This document shows positions 10,571 through 21,900 of a DNA stretch of 64,000 nt, in pieces. Every line of letters begins with the position of its first letter. Within the stretch, counting starts at the first letter, position 1. The translations under genes were made by a program, and so were the position numbers. The DNA is taken from the NCBI RefSeq assembly GCF_000565215.1, contig NZ_CP006934.1, forward strand, positions 496,001 to 560,000, given 5' to 3'. The notes below the pieces were generated by a model. The model made no database searches. It saw only the letters and a list, made by a program, of their open reading frames with translations, and had not been told where the DNA came from. The stretch is from Spiroplasma sabaudiense Ar-1343 (GTDB lineage Bacteria > Bacillota_I > Bacilli_A > Mycoplasmatales > Mycoplasmataceae).

Positions 10571-10722
10571 TATGAATCTTGACTTTTATTTTTTGAAAAG
10601 CCGATATAAAATATATTTAATAAATTTTTGTCAAAAAAAGCTTTTCAAATAAGCTTGGAAATATCTTGAAGAAAGTTATCATTGACGCTTGCTTCTAAAA
10701 TAAAAACTGTTTTTTTAACTTA
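10570..10722 (-). pseudogene. Possible gene remnant, about 49 codons
   Basis: On the minus strand a code-4 frame is open from the TAA at 10720-10722 down to TAA 10570-10572, reading TVFILEASVNDNFLQDIS and later FYIGFSKNKSQDS. It reads more like protein than the flanking DNA, but it has no usable start codon or ribosome-binding site. It may be the end of a decayed gene or chance in AT-rich DNA. Confidence 0.25.
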
Positions 10723-11250
10723 AAATAATTAAATAACAGAAATGTTTAAATTAAAGTATAGTTTAAATAAATAAGGAGATTTAAAAGGTGAAGTAACCAT
10801 TCTACAAAGGAATTATCTCAACCATAAATAAAATAAATAACTAGAAATTATTCAATTTATCAACGTTAGAATGTTTGATTTTATAAAAAAATAATCAAAT
10901 ATATTGAAAATTAATCGAAATAATTATTTTAATTCATTTCACAATTTTAAGTAATTATTTAATTCTAATACCAAAATGCTGTTTTAAAATCAACCATAAT
11001 TATTTAATTTTTAATTTCTCCAATGTGTAAAGGTAAAGTTTAATAATTTATCAGCTCGTTTTTAGTTTGCATTTATTAAATACAGATATTTTTAAAAAAA
11101 TATCTGAAATGTAAGCATAAATATCTTATTTATATTTATTTGAATTATTTATAAAAAAATTATATTTTATAATACTAGGAAAATAAGTTATAAATATATT
11201 TAAATAAATAATTTATTGGCAGTATAATAAGTTCGAAAGGAGATGAGAGA
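10723..11250. other. AT-rich intergenic region upstream of metallothionein-like gene
   Basis: No gene is supported. A lone ribosome-binding-like AAGGAG near 10772 leads only to GTG-AAG-TAA. The end of the region carries two TATAAT boxes (11168-11173 and 11223-11228) that could serve the small gene at 11251. I saw no clear -35 and no recognisable metal-regulator operator. Confidence 0.4.
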
Positions 11251-11364
11251 ATGGATAAATGTGCCAATGAAAATAGCTGCTCTTGCAAAAATTGCGGTTG
11301 TGTAACAAATTCGCAAAGTAAACAAGTTTGTAATGATCCTCACCACAAAATTTGCGGGCAATAA
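11251..11364 (+). CDS. Metallothionein-like Cys-rich peptide, 37 aa
   Basis: A small gene with a strong ribosome-binding site (AAAGGAG, 11236-11242, eight bases before ATG 11251). It encodes 37 residues, of which seven are Cys (4, 10, 12, 15, 17, 27, 35) and two are adjacent His (31, 32). The core CSCKNCGCV matches the CxCxxCxC(V) cluster of bacterial SmtA/BmtA metallothioneins. The C-terminal VCNDPHHKIC supplies further ligands but is shorter than in SmtA (56 residues). Likely role: binding Zn, Cu or Cd in the cytosol. It stands alone, with -10-like TATAAT at 11223 and a long hairpin 77 bases after the stop. A different metal-binding or redox role is possible. Confidence 0.7.
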   Translation: MDKCANENSCSCKNCGCVTNSQSKQVCNDPHHKICGQ

Positions 11365-11659
11365 AAAAATAACTTTATCTTTAAATTATCTAAATACTTT
11401 TAATAATTTATCTTATCTTTTAAAAACTTAAATCAATTAAGTAAATCATGTTAGTCACTGAGAAAACAGTCTTTGCACTAACATGGTTTACTTTTCTTTT
11501 TATTTTATAAATTCTTGTTAAAAATTATGAAAAAAACAGCATTATTAATAGCTAAAACATCTAATTAAACATAAAAACATACTTATAATTAATAGTTTTT
11601 AATAAAAAATGTTAATTAAGTGCAATATTTGTTGTATTATTTAAGGTAAGAGGTGCAAT
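11365..11659. other. Intergenic region with hairpin, before hisS
   Basis: It contains the long hairpin at 11441-11491 and otherwise only A/T-rich DNA. GGTAAGAGGTG at its end (about 11645-11655) is the hisS ribosome-binding region. There is no T-box sequence here, unlike in front of valS. Confidence 0.5.
11441..11491 (+). terminator. Long hairpin, terminator or small structured RNA
   Basis: GTAAATCATGTTAGT (11441-11455) pairs with ACTAACATGGTTTAC (11477-11491), a 15-bp stem with a single G-T pair. The 21-base loop can form an inner ACTG/CAGT stem. A T-rich stretch follows (TTTTCTTTTTATTTT). It most simply ends the metallothionein-like transcript, but the stem is longer than other terminators nearby and lies 77 bases past the stop. 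Confidence 0.6.
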
Positions 11660-12913
11660 ATGATTAAAAAACCGCGAGGAACTGAGGACATAATTGGTCA
11701 AAAATCCAGAGATTTCTTTGCCTTAGAAATGATAATCCGTAATTTGATGGAACTTTACAATATTGGAGAAATTAAGACCCCAATTTTTGAAAGCAGTGAT
11801 TTATTCGCTAGAACGGCTGGAGAAGACACAGATATCGTTAGCAAAGAAATGTTTATTTTTTTAGACCGTAAAAATCGAAGTTTGGCGCTAAGACCCGAAA
11901 ATACTGCTGGAGTAGTCCGAAGCCTAATTGAAAATAAAAATTATTTAGACGAAAATTTACCCCTTAAACAATTTTATTTTGGTCCCATGTTTCGATATGA
12001 GCGCCCTCAAGCTGGACGTCAGCGTCAGTTTACTCAATTTGGAGTTGAAGTTTTTGGACAAAAATCTGTATCATTAGACGCAGAAATTTTATTGTGTGCC
12101 GTAGATATTTTAAATAACATTGGATTAAAAAATTATATTATCAAAACCAATTACTTAGTTTTTGGTACAAATAAAGAAGAATATCTCAAAGTTTTGAAGC
12201 TTCATTTGAAAGCACTAAAACTTTGTGAAGACTGTCAAATTCGCCAAAAAAATAACCCTCTAAGAGTTCTTGATTGCAAAGTTGATCAATCTAATTTTGG
12301 AGACATTCCAAATATGCAAGATTTCTTATCAGAGGATGAAAAAAAATACTTTCAAGATTATACAAATATTTTAAATAAGCTTGGGGTTAGTACAATAGTT
12401 GACAATCATTTGGTTCGAGGACTGGATTACTACACTGGAATTGTTTTTGAAGTAATTTCAAATGATGAAAAACAAGGTAGTCAATCAACACTTCTAGCGG
12501 GAGGTCGTTACGATAACTTGGTTTCAGAATTAGGAGGTCCTGAATTATCAGGAGCTGGATTTGGTATGGGAATCGAGAGAATTTTAATTGCTTTGGATAA
12601 CTTGGAAATTAAAATTAGTGAGCCTTCAATTCTAGATGTTTTTTGTATCCCGCTTTCAGAAAGTGCTGAAATTTTTACTAATTCATTATTGTTAATGTTA
12701 CGTAAAGCTGGTTTTACAGCAGACACAAGTTACATTAAAAGAAGTTTAAAATCAAATTTCAAAAAAGCTGAGAGTTTTAAAGCAAATAATATTATTTTGA
12801 TTGGCGATAAAGAATTAAAAGAAAATAATGTAGTAATTAAAAATCAAAAAACAATGAAAGAAACTAAAGTAAGTTTTGATAAAATTTTAGAATTTTTAGA
12901 AGAGGGGATTTAA
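11660..12913 (+). CDS. hisS: Histidyl-tRNA synthetase
   Basis: A class II aminoacyl-tRNA synthetase of 417 residues, the usual length, charging tRNA-His in the cytosol. Visible hallmarks are the N-terminal KPRGTEDI, motif 2 (FYFGPMFRYERPQAGRQRQFTQFGVE), the HisA loop VRGLDYYTG, motif 3 (GGRYDNLVSELGG...GFGMGIER) and a C-terminal anticodon-binding domain. The gene has no internal TGA. Its stop is one base before the aspS start, and the aspS ribosome-binding site lies within the hisS end, so they are co-transcribed. Confidence 0.98.
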   Translation: MIKKPRGTEDIIGQKSRDFFALEMIIRNLMELYNIGEIKTPIFESSDLFARTAGEDTDIVSKEMFIFLDRKNRSLALRPENTAGVVRSLIENKNYLDENLPLKQFYFGPMFRYERPQAGRQRQFTQFGVEVFGQKSVSLDAEILLCAVDILNNIGLKNYIIKTNYLVFGTNKEEYLKVLKLHLKALKLCEDCQIRQKNNPLRVLDCKVDQSNFGDIPNMQDFLSEDEKKYFQDYTNILNKLGVSTIVDNHLVRGLDYYTGIVFEVISNDEKQGSQSTLLAGGRYDNLVSELGGPELSGAGFGMGIERILIALDNLEIKISEPSILDVFCIPLSESAEIFTNSLLLMLRKAGFTADTSYIKRSLKSNFKKAESFKANNIILIGDKELKENNVVIKNQKTMKETKVSFDKILEFLEEGI

Positions 12914-12914
12914 T

Positions 12915-14642
12915 ATGAAAAGAACACATACATGTGGGGAATTAACTTTAGACAATAAAGGTGAAAAAGTAATTCTTCAAGGTTGGGTTAAAAAGAATCG
13001 AAAGTTGGGTGCTTTGACATTTATTGATTTAAGAGATCGTTATGGAACAACTCAATTACTTATTGATGAAAGTAGTCAAAAAAAATTCCCTGAAATAAAA
13101 TCCGAATTTGTAATTGAAATTACAGGTGAGGTATTAGAACGTAAGTCAAAAAACCCGGACTTAAAAACAGGTGAAATTGAAGTTAAAGTAATAAATTTAA
13201 TTATTATCAATGAAGCAAAATTAACGCCATTTGAAATAAAGGATGGTCTTGAAGCTAACGAAGATACAAAAATGACTTTTCGCTATCTGGATTTACGCAG
13301 AGAAGAAATGCAAAAAAACTTATTAATTCGCAGTCAGGTAAATAAAATAATTCGTGATTATTATCATAGACTTAATTTTATTGAAGTTGAAACTCCAATT
13401 TTTGGAAAATCAACCCCTGAAGGAGCTAGGGATTTTTTAGTTCCAAGCCGAGTAAATGTAAATAAATTTTATGCCCTACCTCAGTCACCGCAGCTATACA
13501 AACAACTCTTAATGATTGCTGGGATGGACCGTTATTTTCAAATTGCAAAATGTTTTCGTGACGAAGATTTAAGAATTGATCGTCAACCTGAGTTTACTCA
13601 ATTAGACATGGAAATGAGTTTTGCAACTCCTGAAGATATTCAAAATAACATTGAAAATTTACTAGCAGAAATAATTTTCAAGGTTAAAAATATAAAAATT
13701 AAAACCCCGTTGCCAAGAATAACTTATCAAGAAGCTATCAGTAAATATGGGATTGATAAACCTGATTTGCGTTTTTCTTTGGAAATTAATGATGTAAATG
13801 ATATTTTTAAAAGTAGTGAAGTCAATTTATTTTGTAATCTGAAAAAAAATGAAAAAATTAGAGCTATAAAAGTTGATAGTCTGCTAGCAAAAAAAGATTT
13901 AGAGCAATTAACAGAGGTAGCCAAACAAAATAGTTTAGTTAACCTACCGTTTTTAAAATACTCAAATAATGAGTGAACTGGAAGCTTAGCTAAGAATTTA
14001 AGCGATTCTGAAAAACAACAACTGCTTAAAAAATTTGAAATAAAAGGGGATTGCACCATTTTATTTGCGGTAGGGGACTTTGATATTTCAAGTAGGGGAC
14101 TTGGAGCAGTTCGTAACGAAGCAGCTAAAATTTTAAAACTCTATAAACCCGAAGAAATCAACTTATTATGAGTAGTTGATTTCCCGCTATTTGAGTTTTC
14201 AGAAGAAGAAAATCGCTATGTTGCTGCCCATCATCCTTTTACTCAACCAAAAGAGGAGTCACTTCAAGATTTTGATAAGAATAAATCAACCGCATTAGCA
14301 GCTGCTTATGATATTGTTATGAATGGGTTTGAAATTGGTGGTGGAAGCCAAAGGATTACAAACGAAAACATTCAAAAGCGAATGTTTAAGGCAATTGAAA
14401 TGAGTAATCAGACTGTTGAAGATAACTTTGGCTGATTTATTAATGCTTATCAATATGGAGCCCCTTATCATTCTGGATGCGCCCTTGGAATCGATCGAAT
14501 AGTTATGATTTTAACTCAAGCAAGTTCAATTCGAGAAGTGATAGCATTTCCAAAAAACTCAAACGGAATTGATCCAATGACAAATGCCCCAGATCTTGTT
14601 TCAACAAAACAATTAGACGAAATAAATTTAAAGTTAAAGTAG
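12915..14642 (+). CDS. aspS: Aspartyl-tRNA synthetase
   Basis: Class II synthetase, 575 residues, bacterial type with a GAD insertion. It opens with the OB-fold anticodon domain (RTHTCGEL...[12 protein letters not shown]). It then has the class II core: [59 protein letters not shown], and the C-terminal GIDRIVM. TGA at 13974, 14168 and 14432 are Trp, the first inside the GAD region. It is second in hisS-aspS-pepF, with the pepF start nine bases after its stop. A strictly Asp-specific versus Asp/Asn-mischarging role cannot be decided here. Confidence 0.97.
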
Positions 14643-14651
14643 GTTTTTGCG

Positions 14652-16451
14652 ATGAATAGAAACAAAGCGGCAAAAAAATACAAATGAGACTTTTCAAAAT
14701 TATATAAAACAAAACCTGAATTTTTAGAAGATTTAGAATTTTTGTCGTTAAACTATCGCACACAAACTCTTTTTAAAGGCCTACTAAAAAATTATGAAGA
14801 TTTTCGTGATTTTGATGTGGTTTCTGAACAAGGAAATAAAATCAGTGCTCGATTAGAACAATACTTAAAAATTTTGGAAGTTGAACCTCATAATAAATTA
14901 GCATTAGAACTTCAAGCAGCATATGAAAAAGAGCTTGAAGTATTTGATGGGCAATTTGCATGGATTGAAGAAGAAATTAAAGCTATTGGTGAAACTCAAA
15001 TTATGGAATGGCTAAAAACTGATCCAAAATGAATTCCTTACGCTAAGTCTTATCAAAAATTTTTTAAAAATTTAAAATATTTATTACCTGAGTCTCAAAG
15101 AATATTACTTTCAAAAGTTAGTAAGAGCAGCGAACTGGCATATGAAATGTATGAAACTTTGAAATGAAAAGATAATGATGTTAAATATTTTTTTCACAAC
15201 CAAAAAAAATATTTGCTTACCCAAAATAATCTAACAAATATTTTAGAAGAAAGTCGCCCAATAGAAGATCAAGAAGTTAGAGCATTAGCGATTCGCAAGT
15301 TTCATGAAAATGATTATAACAATAAACATGCTTTGGCAAAAATTTATGAGAACATTGTCAAGGAAGAAACTGAATCGCTTAAATTAATCGGTATGAAACA
15401 TTTCTCTGAACAATTTTTTGATGATGAAAATATTACAGAAACCGAATTTTTAAACTTGGTTGACTTTGCAAGTAAAAACAGCGATGTTTACTTTGAATAT
15501 TATAAAATGATAAAAGATGTTCTAGGCTTTCAAGATAAGTTCTATGGTAGCGATGCATCTTTGACTCTTGTCAAAACAAAGGGCAATAAAATAAAATTAA
15601 AGTCGGGAATAAAAATCATTAAACAAGCACTGTTGCCTTTAGGAAAAGAATATGGGGAAGCTTTAGCTAATTGTTTTAAAGAAAATAGGATTGATTACTT
15701 TGAGAGTCCACATAAATCAAGTGGGGCGTTTACAACTTTCTCATATGATTATGGTTCTTTAATTTCAATAAATTGACAAGATAACTTTTCAAGTTTAATG
15801 ACCTTGACCCATGAACTAGGTCATGCTGTTCATAGTGAGTTGGCTAAGCAATCACAACCAAAGCCATTAAATTGTTTTAACAATATTATTGCAGAAGTTG
15901 CTAGTACTTTAAATGAGCAAATTTTGCTAGATTTTTGACTTAAAAAAAATAAATCAAGTGCGGTAAGAATTAATTTATTAAAAGAACGAGTTGAATTTAT
16001 TTTTAATAATTTCTTTAGTGGAATTGAAGAATCATATTTTGAGTATCTCTGTTTTCAAGCGGTTGACAAAGAAGAGGTCCTAACATCTGAAAAACTTATT
16101 GAAATACAAAAAATTGCTGTCAAAAAAGTGTTTAATAAAAATTCCTTCGATAGTTATGATGATAAAATTAAAGCGATTTCTTGATCTTTTAGCAGTCACA
16201 TTTTTGAACAACCATTTTATCTATATAAATACGCCTTAAGTTTAGTAATGAGTCTAAAATTATTTCAAGAATATGAAAATAGTAATTTTGAAATAATTAA
16301 CAACTTTTTAAAGGAAGGTGGCAACTTGCCCCCTCAAGAACTATTTAAAAAATATGGGGTCGATATTAAGGATTCTAAAAGTTATGAACCATTAATAAGT
16401 TATTTAAAAAAACTCGTAGACGAAATAAAAACTTACTTCGATGCTAACTAA
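14652..16451 (+). CDS. pepF: Oligoendopeptidase F (M3 family)
   Basis: A zinc metallopeptidase of 599 residues, the usual PepF length. It cleaves short peptides in the cytosol, useful to an amino-acid-requiring parasite. The M3 catalytic motif HELGH lies at residues 387-391 (LTHELGHAVHSEL), followed by IIAEVASTLNE, which supplies the third ligand. The N-terminal helical region and the conserved C-terminal YLYKYALSL are present. Several TGA codons read as Trp. AAGTAGG is a weak ribosome-binding site before ATG 14652. Its last four bases overlap tail-to-tail with the minus-strand gene at 16448. Confidence 0.96.
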
Positions 16452-17143
16452 CGAATATTTGATAAAAATGGTTTTAAATAAAATTTTAAAAATGCTGAAA
16501 AATTTTCATAAACAAATAATGAATAGTTACTGTTTAGCAAATTTGCTTCAGTAATTTTTTTGTTTTTCTTTAAAAGTCGTAAATATTTTAAAATCTCAAT
16601 TGAAATTAAAGAAGTATCAAAGAATCGATCATCAAATACTGTCACTTCCTTAAATTTTAAATCAAGGAAGTCATCCGCTCCAATTTCTTGATAAAGTGTC
16701 GCTTTGCAATTTTCAAATAACTTCATATTTTTTTCATTAATCAAGGAAATTATGAAATTTGGCTTGTTTTCAATTTCTGTTCTTTCTATTTCCAGATAGA
16801 ATTTTGTGATTATTTTTATGGCATTACAAATGGCCATAAGTTGAACAGTCTGCTTAATCATTTTGTGAAATTTGTTTAGAATTTTAGCATTTTGCTTAAT
16901 TGTTTTAATTTTAATGTTATAAAAGTTTTGAAAATTAATGGCATTTGCAATCAATTCAGAAGTTGAGTTGTTTTCTGGTGTTCAAATTTTTAAATATCCT
17001 TTATCTTGGGCATTGAAATTTTTTAATCATTTATTCAAATTTTTGACCACTTTAGCAGCTTCTTTTTCTCAATATGGCTTTAAATGAATAAGAGTTTTAT
17101 TTTCAGCCTCAGTAAGTGGTTCAATTTTTAAAAAGTTAATCAT
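16448..17143 (-). CDS. Hypothetical protein, 231 aa
   Basis: ATG 17143 has AAGGAG upstream. The frame passes TGA-Trp codons and ends at TAG 16448-16450, overlapping the pepF stop. The protein is soluble-looking, Lys/Asn/Ile-rich and mostly helical by composition, with segments such as LKPYWEKEAAKVVKNLNKWL near the start. There is no signal peptide, membrane segment or motif I recognise. It is divergent from the acidic protein gene at 17232 (88 bases between). Function unknown. Confidence 0.75.
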
Positions 17144-17231
17144 TACTTTTCTCCTTGTTTTTATAATTTTAAACTATTATTTTGAAAAAACCCCGATTTT
17201 AGTTCATAATTAATAAGTCAGGGGTGTTAAA

Positions 17232-18164
17232 ATGCACGATTTTACAGAACAAGAAGCAAAAGATATACTTTTATGAATTGAACCAGCGATAAGCACTTTA
17301 GCCGTTAATTTATCTTATCTTTTAGAGGAATTTGAAAGAAATGACTTAGAAACAACAAGACTAAAGGGTTTAATCGAAATTATTGAAAACATGGAATATC
17401 TAGATGAATACGAAGATTTTACAAAACTTTTTAATAATTTCAAAAGTTCAATGAGTTTAGTTATTAACCAATTATTTTCAAAGGAAAACGACTACAATTT
17501 GTATGAGATTTATTCATACCTTTACACAATTGATAATATGATTGTTGCATTAAACGATTGAATTGCGAGTTCAACAACAAATGTAATTAATAAAAAAATG
17601 GTAATTAGAAAAAATGATATTAAAAATTTCATAAAAGTAAGCTCTCAAGAAGACTTTGATGAATTTGGAAAAATAGCAACAGAATTTCAATTACTTGGTA
17701 AAGATGAACAAAAACTTTTTAATGTTTTGATTGTTGAAGATGATTGAAAAGATCTTGAAGAAGGTTTGAATATTTTCATTGAGTTATATGAAATTGCTCA
17801 TCCGCTCTCTTTTTTATCAAAAACTTCAAGAGAAGTACAAAATATAGAAACTACAAGTTATTACTTACTTATTAGAATTTTAACTTTGGTAACTTTTTAC
17901 AATTATTGAACCGAAAACGAACTACAAGAGGGAGAAGAACTCTTTGATGATGAAATATTGGAAGAAATGACTTTTGATCCCAATCCAGAATTTGACAAAA
18001 AATCTCTTTTTGGTGATTTTGCAAAACTTGAAGTTCAATTGGATGAATTGCCAGAATACCAACCCGATCCTATAAAAGTGAGTGATGAAGTGGTTGAGGT
18101 TGATAATGTTTCAGAGCTTGTCAATGATTTAGAACTAATTCGCAAAAAGCGATTTCAAAAGTAA
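17232..18164 (+). CDS. Hypothetical acidic protein, 310 aa
   Basis: ATG 17232 follows AGGGGTG. TGA codons read as Trp, and the stop is TAA 18162. The protein is soluble, acidic and probably largely helical. Its C-terminal third is especially rich in Glu/Asp (for example EGEELFDDEILEEM and FDPNPEFDKKSLFGDF). No known domain is recognised; a scaffold or regulatory role would be speculation. An 11-bp perfect hairpin terminator overlaps the stop, so it ends its own transcript and separates it from the membrane-protein gene downstream. Confidence 0.75.
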
Positions 18165-18185
18165 ACTATAAGTTTACTTTTGACT
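18157..18185 (+). terminator. Rho-independent terminator overlapping stop codon
   Basis: AAAAGTAAACT (18157-18167) pairs perfectly with AGTTTACTTTT (18171-18181) over a three-base loop and runs into T's. It includes the TAA of the preceding gene. Confidence 0.8.
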
Positions 18186-18233
18186 TTTTAAAAATTAGTG
18201 TTATTATTATAAAATAATAATAAGGAGTCCATC

Positions 18234-18956
18234 ATGAGAAAAAAGATTAGCTTATTTTCGCCAAAATTAACAGCTTTTTACATTTGTGTTGGTCTCTTTT
18301 ATTTATTGATTAATTTAATTGAGGTTGTGAAATTTAATCAAATCTCGCTGTTTAATCAAGAAATTTCAATTATTGTAAAAGTCCTATATGCAACACTAAC
18401 AATGTTAATTGGTATTTACTTAATTGTCCATCTATCTAAGATAATAAAAAACTTTGAAAATTTCAAGAAATTCAAATTTTCTTTTAACTCGGTTGACCGT
18501 GTTGTATTTATTTCTACTTGTTTTTGAATTTTTAGCATTTTCATTCAAATATATAATTTTGTAAAAAACATTATTCCACTTGGAGAACTCGAAGTTCTTA
18601 ATATGAATGATTACTTAATTATAACTATGAAAAATTTTTATATTGCAACATTTACAATTTCGTTATTTCTTTATCTAGCCATTATTGGTTTAGCAATTGC
18701 TTACCGCGTTAAAGCTGGTAAAAGTGTCTTTGAAGAGACTGAACTTGATTCATTTAACTTCTGAATTTATGAGTTAATTATTTTAAATACAAATTTTTTA
18801 TGAATTAAAGACTTTAAAATTAACTCATACTTTGAAAATAATTTAAATAAAGAAATAGCTGAAAATCTAGAGATTACAAATAAAATTCGAAAATATGAAT
18901 TGCTCATAGAGTTCAAAAAGAGTACAATGCCACCCATCAATCTTGTTATAGACTAA
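18234..18956 (+). CDS. Hypothetical four-helix membrane protein, 240 aa
   Basis: ATG 18234 with AAGGAG upstream. TGA codons at 18525, 18762 and 18801 are Trp; the stop is TAA 18954. Four hydrophobic segments are visible: near residues 13-30, 45-65, 88-108 and 135-155. A cytoplasmic-looking polar tail of about 80 residues follows. No family is recognised. It lies 25 bases before the large FtsX permease on the same strand, so co-transcription and a supporting role are possible, but this is inference from spacing. Confidence 0.75.
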
Positions 18957-18981
18957 AAACATAAAGAAAAGGGGGATAGCA

Positions 18982-21900
18982 ATGTCTAATAATAAGCTGC
19001 TTTTTAAAAATAATTTAAAGAACATATTAAAAAATAAAATTCAGTTTATAGGTTTAGTATTTTTGGTTTTCTTAACCTCGGTAATTTTTACAATAACAGA
19101 TATCACAAAAACACGAATTCAAAATGTTTATGATAACTTTATTTCTGAAAAAAACAGTAATCAGCATGATTTCATAATAGATTTTGAAGAGACAACATAC
19201 ATTTCTAGAAAATTTGGAAATGCTGAGGATCCGTTTTTAAAAGGAATATCAAATATTGAACAACGCCAAGAATTTATTTTAAATTTCTTAAAAAACAAGT
19301 TAGCTCAAGAAGATAAAACGCTTGCATTTAATTTTGATCGAGTTGAAACTAGAACTTTTGCTTTAAATAGCCAAAAAACTCTCAAAACTGTTTCTCTAAA
19401 TTACAATCAACAAGTTGATAAATTTATGGTACAAGAGGGAATGCCACTTGAATTTTGAAATAGCTATCATGGTTCATTAAATGATTATTCAAAACGATGA
19501 GTTTATTTAAATCCAACTTTTGCGCAAGCAAATAACATAAAAATAAATGATATTATCAGAATTGAAGCAGATTCATATGGGAATAGCATTCGAGTTGAAG
19601 ACGATTTAGATTTATCATTTTATAAAAATAAAGACATAAATACTTGAATTGATGATTCAAAATATTCAAATGAAAATTGATTTCGAGTAGTGGGAATTGG
19701 TTCATCAGCTGATTTTGTTACCCCAATTATTGATCAAACAAAACCAATTCCAAATTCAAAAAATGAAGGTTTAATTTATGTTAATCCTGAGCTTTTTGGT
19801 AATGGCAAAAGACCAATGACTCTAAATATTGACAATGAAGAGCTAACTTTTGATATAAATGTTCAAAGTTCAAATCAAAATTTACAACCAAAAAGTAGTC
19901 GTGATATCGAAACTTATTTTGTTGGAAAGTTTCTCGATCCAACAGACGCACAAAAAAAATCTGAAATTTTAAATAGTTATTTAAACACTGAAGAAGGTGC
20001 TGAAGAGATTGGGATTTATTCATTCAATGAAAGAACCAAAGATACATCAAATCGGTTATTAACTTACAAATTTGATTCAGAGTATAAATATTCTTTAAGA
20101 ACAACTTTTTTAGTTAGCACACTACAATTCTTTAATTTAGGATCTGTAATATTAATGATTGTAATTATGTTGATTTCATTTTTTGTTCTAATTGCTGTAA
20201 TTAAAAAACAAATTGAAAACACTACTCGCCAAAATGGAATCCTGAGAGCTTTAGGGTGTCGACGCCATCAAATTGTAACCAGTTATCTAGCTTATCCATT
20301 AATGATTGCTTTGGCAGGAGGGATTTTAGGTTTCGTAATTGGGATGTCTTTCCAAGAAGTATCGGTTAATTTATTTAAAGTTTATTTTAACTTACCGTAC
20401 CAAAACTTTATCATCACTTGGACATCTTTATTTACTTGTGTAATTTTGATATTTGGTTTGTTAACTTTGATCACAGTTATTACTTGTTCACTAATGATGC
20501 GCAAAACGCCATTAGAAATGATTTATAACGAGGGACGAGCTGGAACTAATAAATTTAAATTGGCAATGAAAAAAGCTTTTACAATTCGAAAAAACTTTGA
20601 TAGTCGATTTAAAGCAGCATTGTTTTCAAATTCGATTGACAAGATGTTTGGAGTAGCTGCAACTATGTTTGTGAGTACCTCAGTAATTTGCGTTGCTACA
20701 ATAACACCGTTAATTTTAAGAGATAACATAACATATACTTATAAAAATACTTCTTATAATACTCAAGTTGATTACTACCAACCAATTTACAATATTCCAA
20801 CAAGCTTCTATAAAACCTATGATCCAACTGTAAAAGCATGAGATGCTAATACTCCAGGTTTCTTTAAAACCGAGCTAGGGGATAACGGAACAAACATGAC
20901 AGATGATATTGATGAATTAGTAAATCAGTATTTAACTGGTAAAATTAATCCAGAAACATATTCACCAACATTTAACCCTTTGGACTTAACAAACCTACTT
21001 TATAAAAATACAAGTAAAGAATTTTTAAAAAGTAACAAAATAAATTTGGCGGAAAACCAACAAATATTATCAAAAATAATTATTGATAGTGCTTGACCAG
21101 ATTATTCTAAGTTTGGCTTGGCGGAACTAAAAGATAAAAATACAATTATTTCAATGACTAGCACCTATACAAAAGCCAAAGAAAATGCAGCCCAATTGGA
21201 AAAATTAAGAAAATTCTACGCAAAATACCGTACAACTGTAGGGCTTGATGTAAAGCGTTCTGAATTTTTTAAAGGCGAAAATGAGTTAAATGGAGACAAC
21301 CCAAATTTAATTGCTGATGAAGATTTTTATGAAATTAGTGAGTTTCCTGTTAGATTAACAAAAAATGGTAATTTAGTTCGTGAAAACGATTATGATACAC
21401 CAGTTGAAAAACAATTAGAAACTGAATTGAGTTATTTACGTTTAAGGGCGTTAATGTACTCAATTTGAAATTGAACTAGGGCATATTTTATTGATAATAT
21501 AAATCAAGCCTTTATTCAAGGAATTTACTTTCAATCTCCATATGAGGTTCGAAAAAATATTAAAACATCTTTTGAATCAAAAACAAGAGACTACAATATT
21601 TTATTTGGGGTTGTACCATATAATCCACAAACCGATGACATTGGAACCTACTTCCAAGCAACAAGTGGGGATGTCAGTTTTGGAGTTTATGGAATTAAAT
21701 CTGATGCCAAGAACCAAGCATTAATTGACAAAAGTACAAATAAAAATTTAATTCCTAATCTACAAAATAACGAAAATGGGATTGTTTTGAATGCGACTTT
21801 AGCTAAAAAACTTCACGTTCGAACTGGTCAAACAATTAGTTTAAAACAATTACAAACTGCTTTATATAATGATGATGAAGCAATTCAAACAACTTCTTGG

